Positions 42,924 through 42,980 of a stretch of 42,980 nt of DNA are shown here, piece after piece (the first letter of the stretch is position 1; each line of letters starts with the position of its first letter). The notes beneath the pieces were generated by a model. The model was given only the letters and a program-made list of their open reading frames with translations. It made no database searches and had not been told where the DNA came from. The position numbers and the translations under genes are program-made. The DNA is from Bacteroidota bacterium (GTDB taxonomy: Bacteria > Bacteroidota > Rhodothermia > Rhodothermales > UBA10348): NCBI GenBank assembly GCA_029262855.1, contig JAJCYP010000031.1, forward strand, positions 1 to 42,980, written 5' to 3'.

Positions 42924-42980
42924 TAAGGAATAGGCACATCTGAGCGCCCCTTTCAATATCCGATTGATGAGGCTAGGGGC

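Noticed and set aside
1-42980. CRISPR array or long direct repeats
   Set aside because: No regularly spaced identical repeats were seen; the SdrD-B and FG-GAP repeats are protein-level only.

Overview
The window looks like GC-rich chromosomal DNA of a Bacteroidota/Rhodothermota-type (FCB group) bacterium. The main reasons are a C-terminal type IX secretion sorting domain on the 1492-residue protein, several secreted VCBS/ASPIC-UnbV proteins, a PadR-paired MacB-like permease, and few clear Shine-Dalgarno sites. There are no rRNA genes or CRISPR arrays. The only tRNA sequence is a truncated tRNA-Lys(TTT) 3' end.

Layout. (1) 1-394: left-edge nucleotidyltransferase (cut by the window) with its small partner ORF, an antitoxin/toxin-like pair. 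(2) 516-5001, plus strand: secreted esterase, CRTAC1-type beta-propeller and two small membrane proteins, tightly overlapped. (3) 4911-20068, minus strand: the metabolic core. Transcribed leftward, it is a membrane-anchored dihaem cytochrome c (narC-like), narG, narH, narJ, narI, two NarK-type nitrate/nitrite transporters and a hemerythrin-like protein. These are followed by an M2 (ACE-like) peptidase lipoprotein, two half-size haem-copper-oxidase-like membrane proteins and ApbE. It reads as a Thermus-like narC-GHJI-KK module for anaerobic nitrate respiration with accessory O2/NO-handling and flavinylation genes. (4) 20231-24496: secreted CbiX-like chelatase-fold protein, PadR regulator plus MacB/FtsX-like permease, and a sulfatase remnant. 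(5) 24632-29110: a giant secreted protein with four SdrD-B repeats, DUF11 repeats, a lipase domain and a T9SS sorting domain. (6) 29149-31400: a decayed accessory patch with two head-to-head propeller gene fragments, a frameshifted ParE/RelE toxin with intact antitoxin, and a small-ORF/DUF2283-HTH fusion pair. (7) 31587-41841: housekeeping and mixed genes, namely a TolB-like propeller protein, an OmpR-type regulator beside a truncated histidine kinase, DUF3052, uvrC, an alpha/beta hydrolase lipoprotein, a YdeI-like protein, a YbjQ-like protein, a creatininase-family protein and an FG-GAP lipoprotein. (8) 41842-42980: largely non-coding, with the tRNA-Lys 3' fragment, several inverted repeats, a sigma70-like promoter and a small secreted six-cysteine peptide. 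I infer that an integrated element begins near 42290 and runs off the right edge.

The Nar genes are the most secure part: haem, Fe-S and molybdenum ligands line up with the family. The strongest unexpected signals are the tRNA-Lys fragment with the AT-richer segment and Cys-rich peptide behind it, an unusual periplasmic insert in NarK1, the 4-bp duplication that breaks the ParE toxin, the head-to-head propeller fragments, and the lipase built into an SdrD/T9SS protein.
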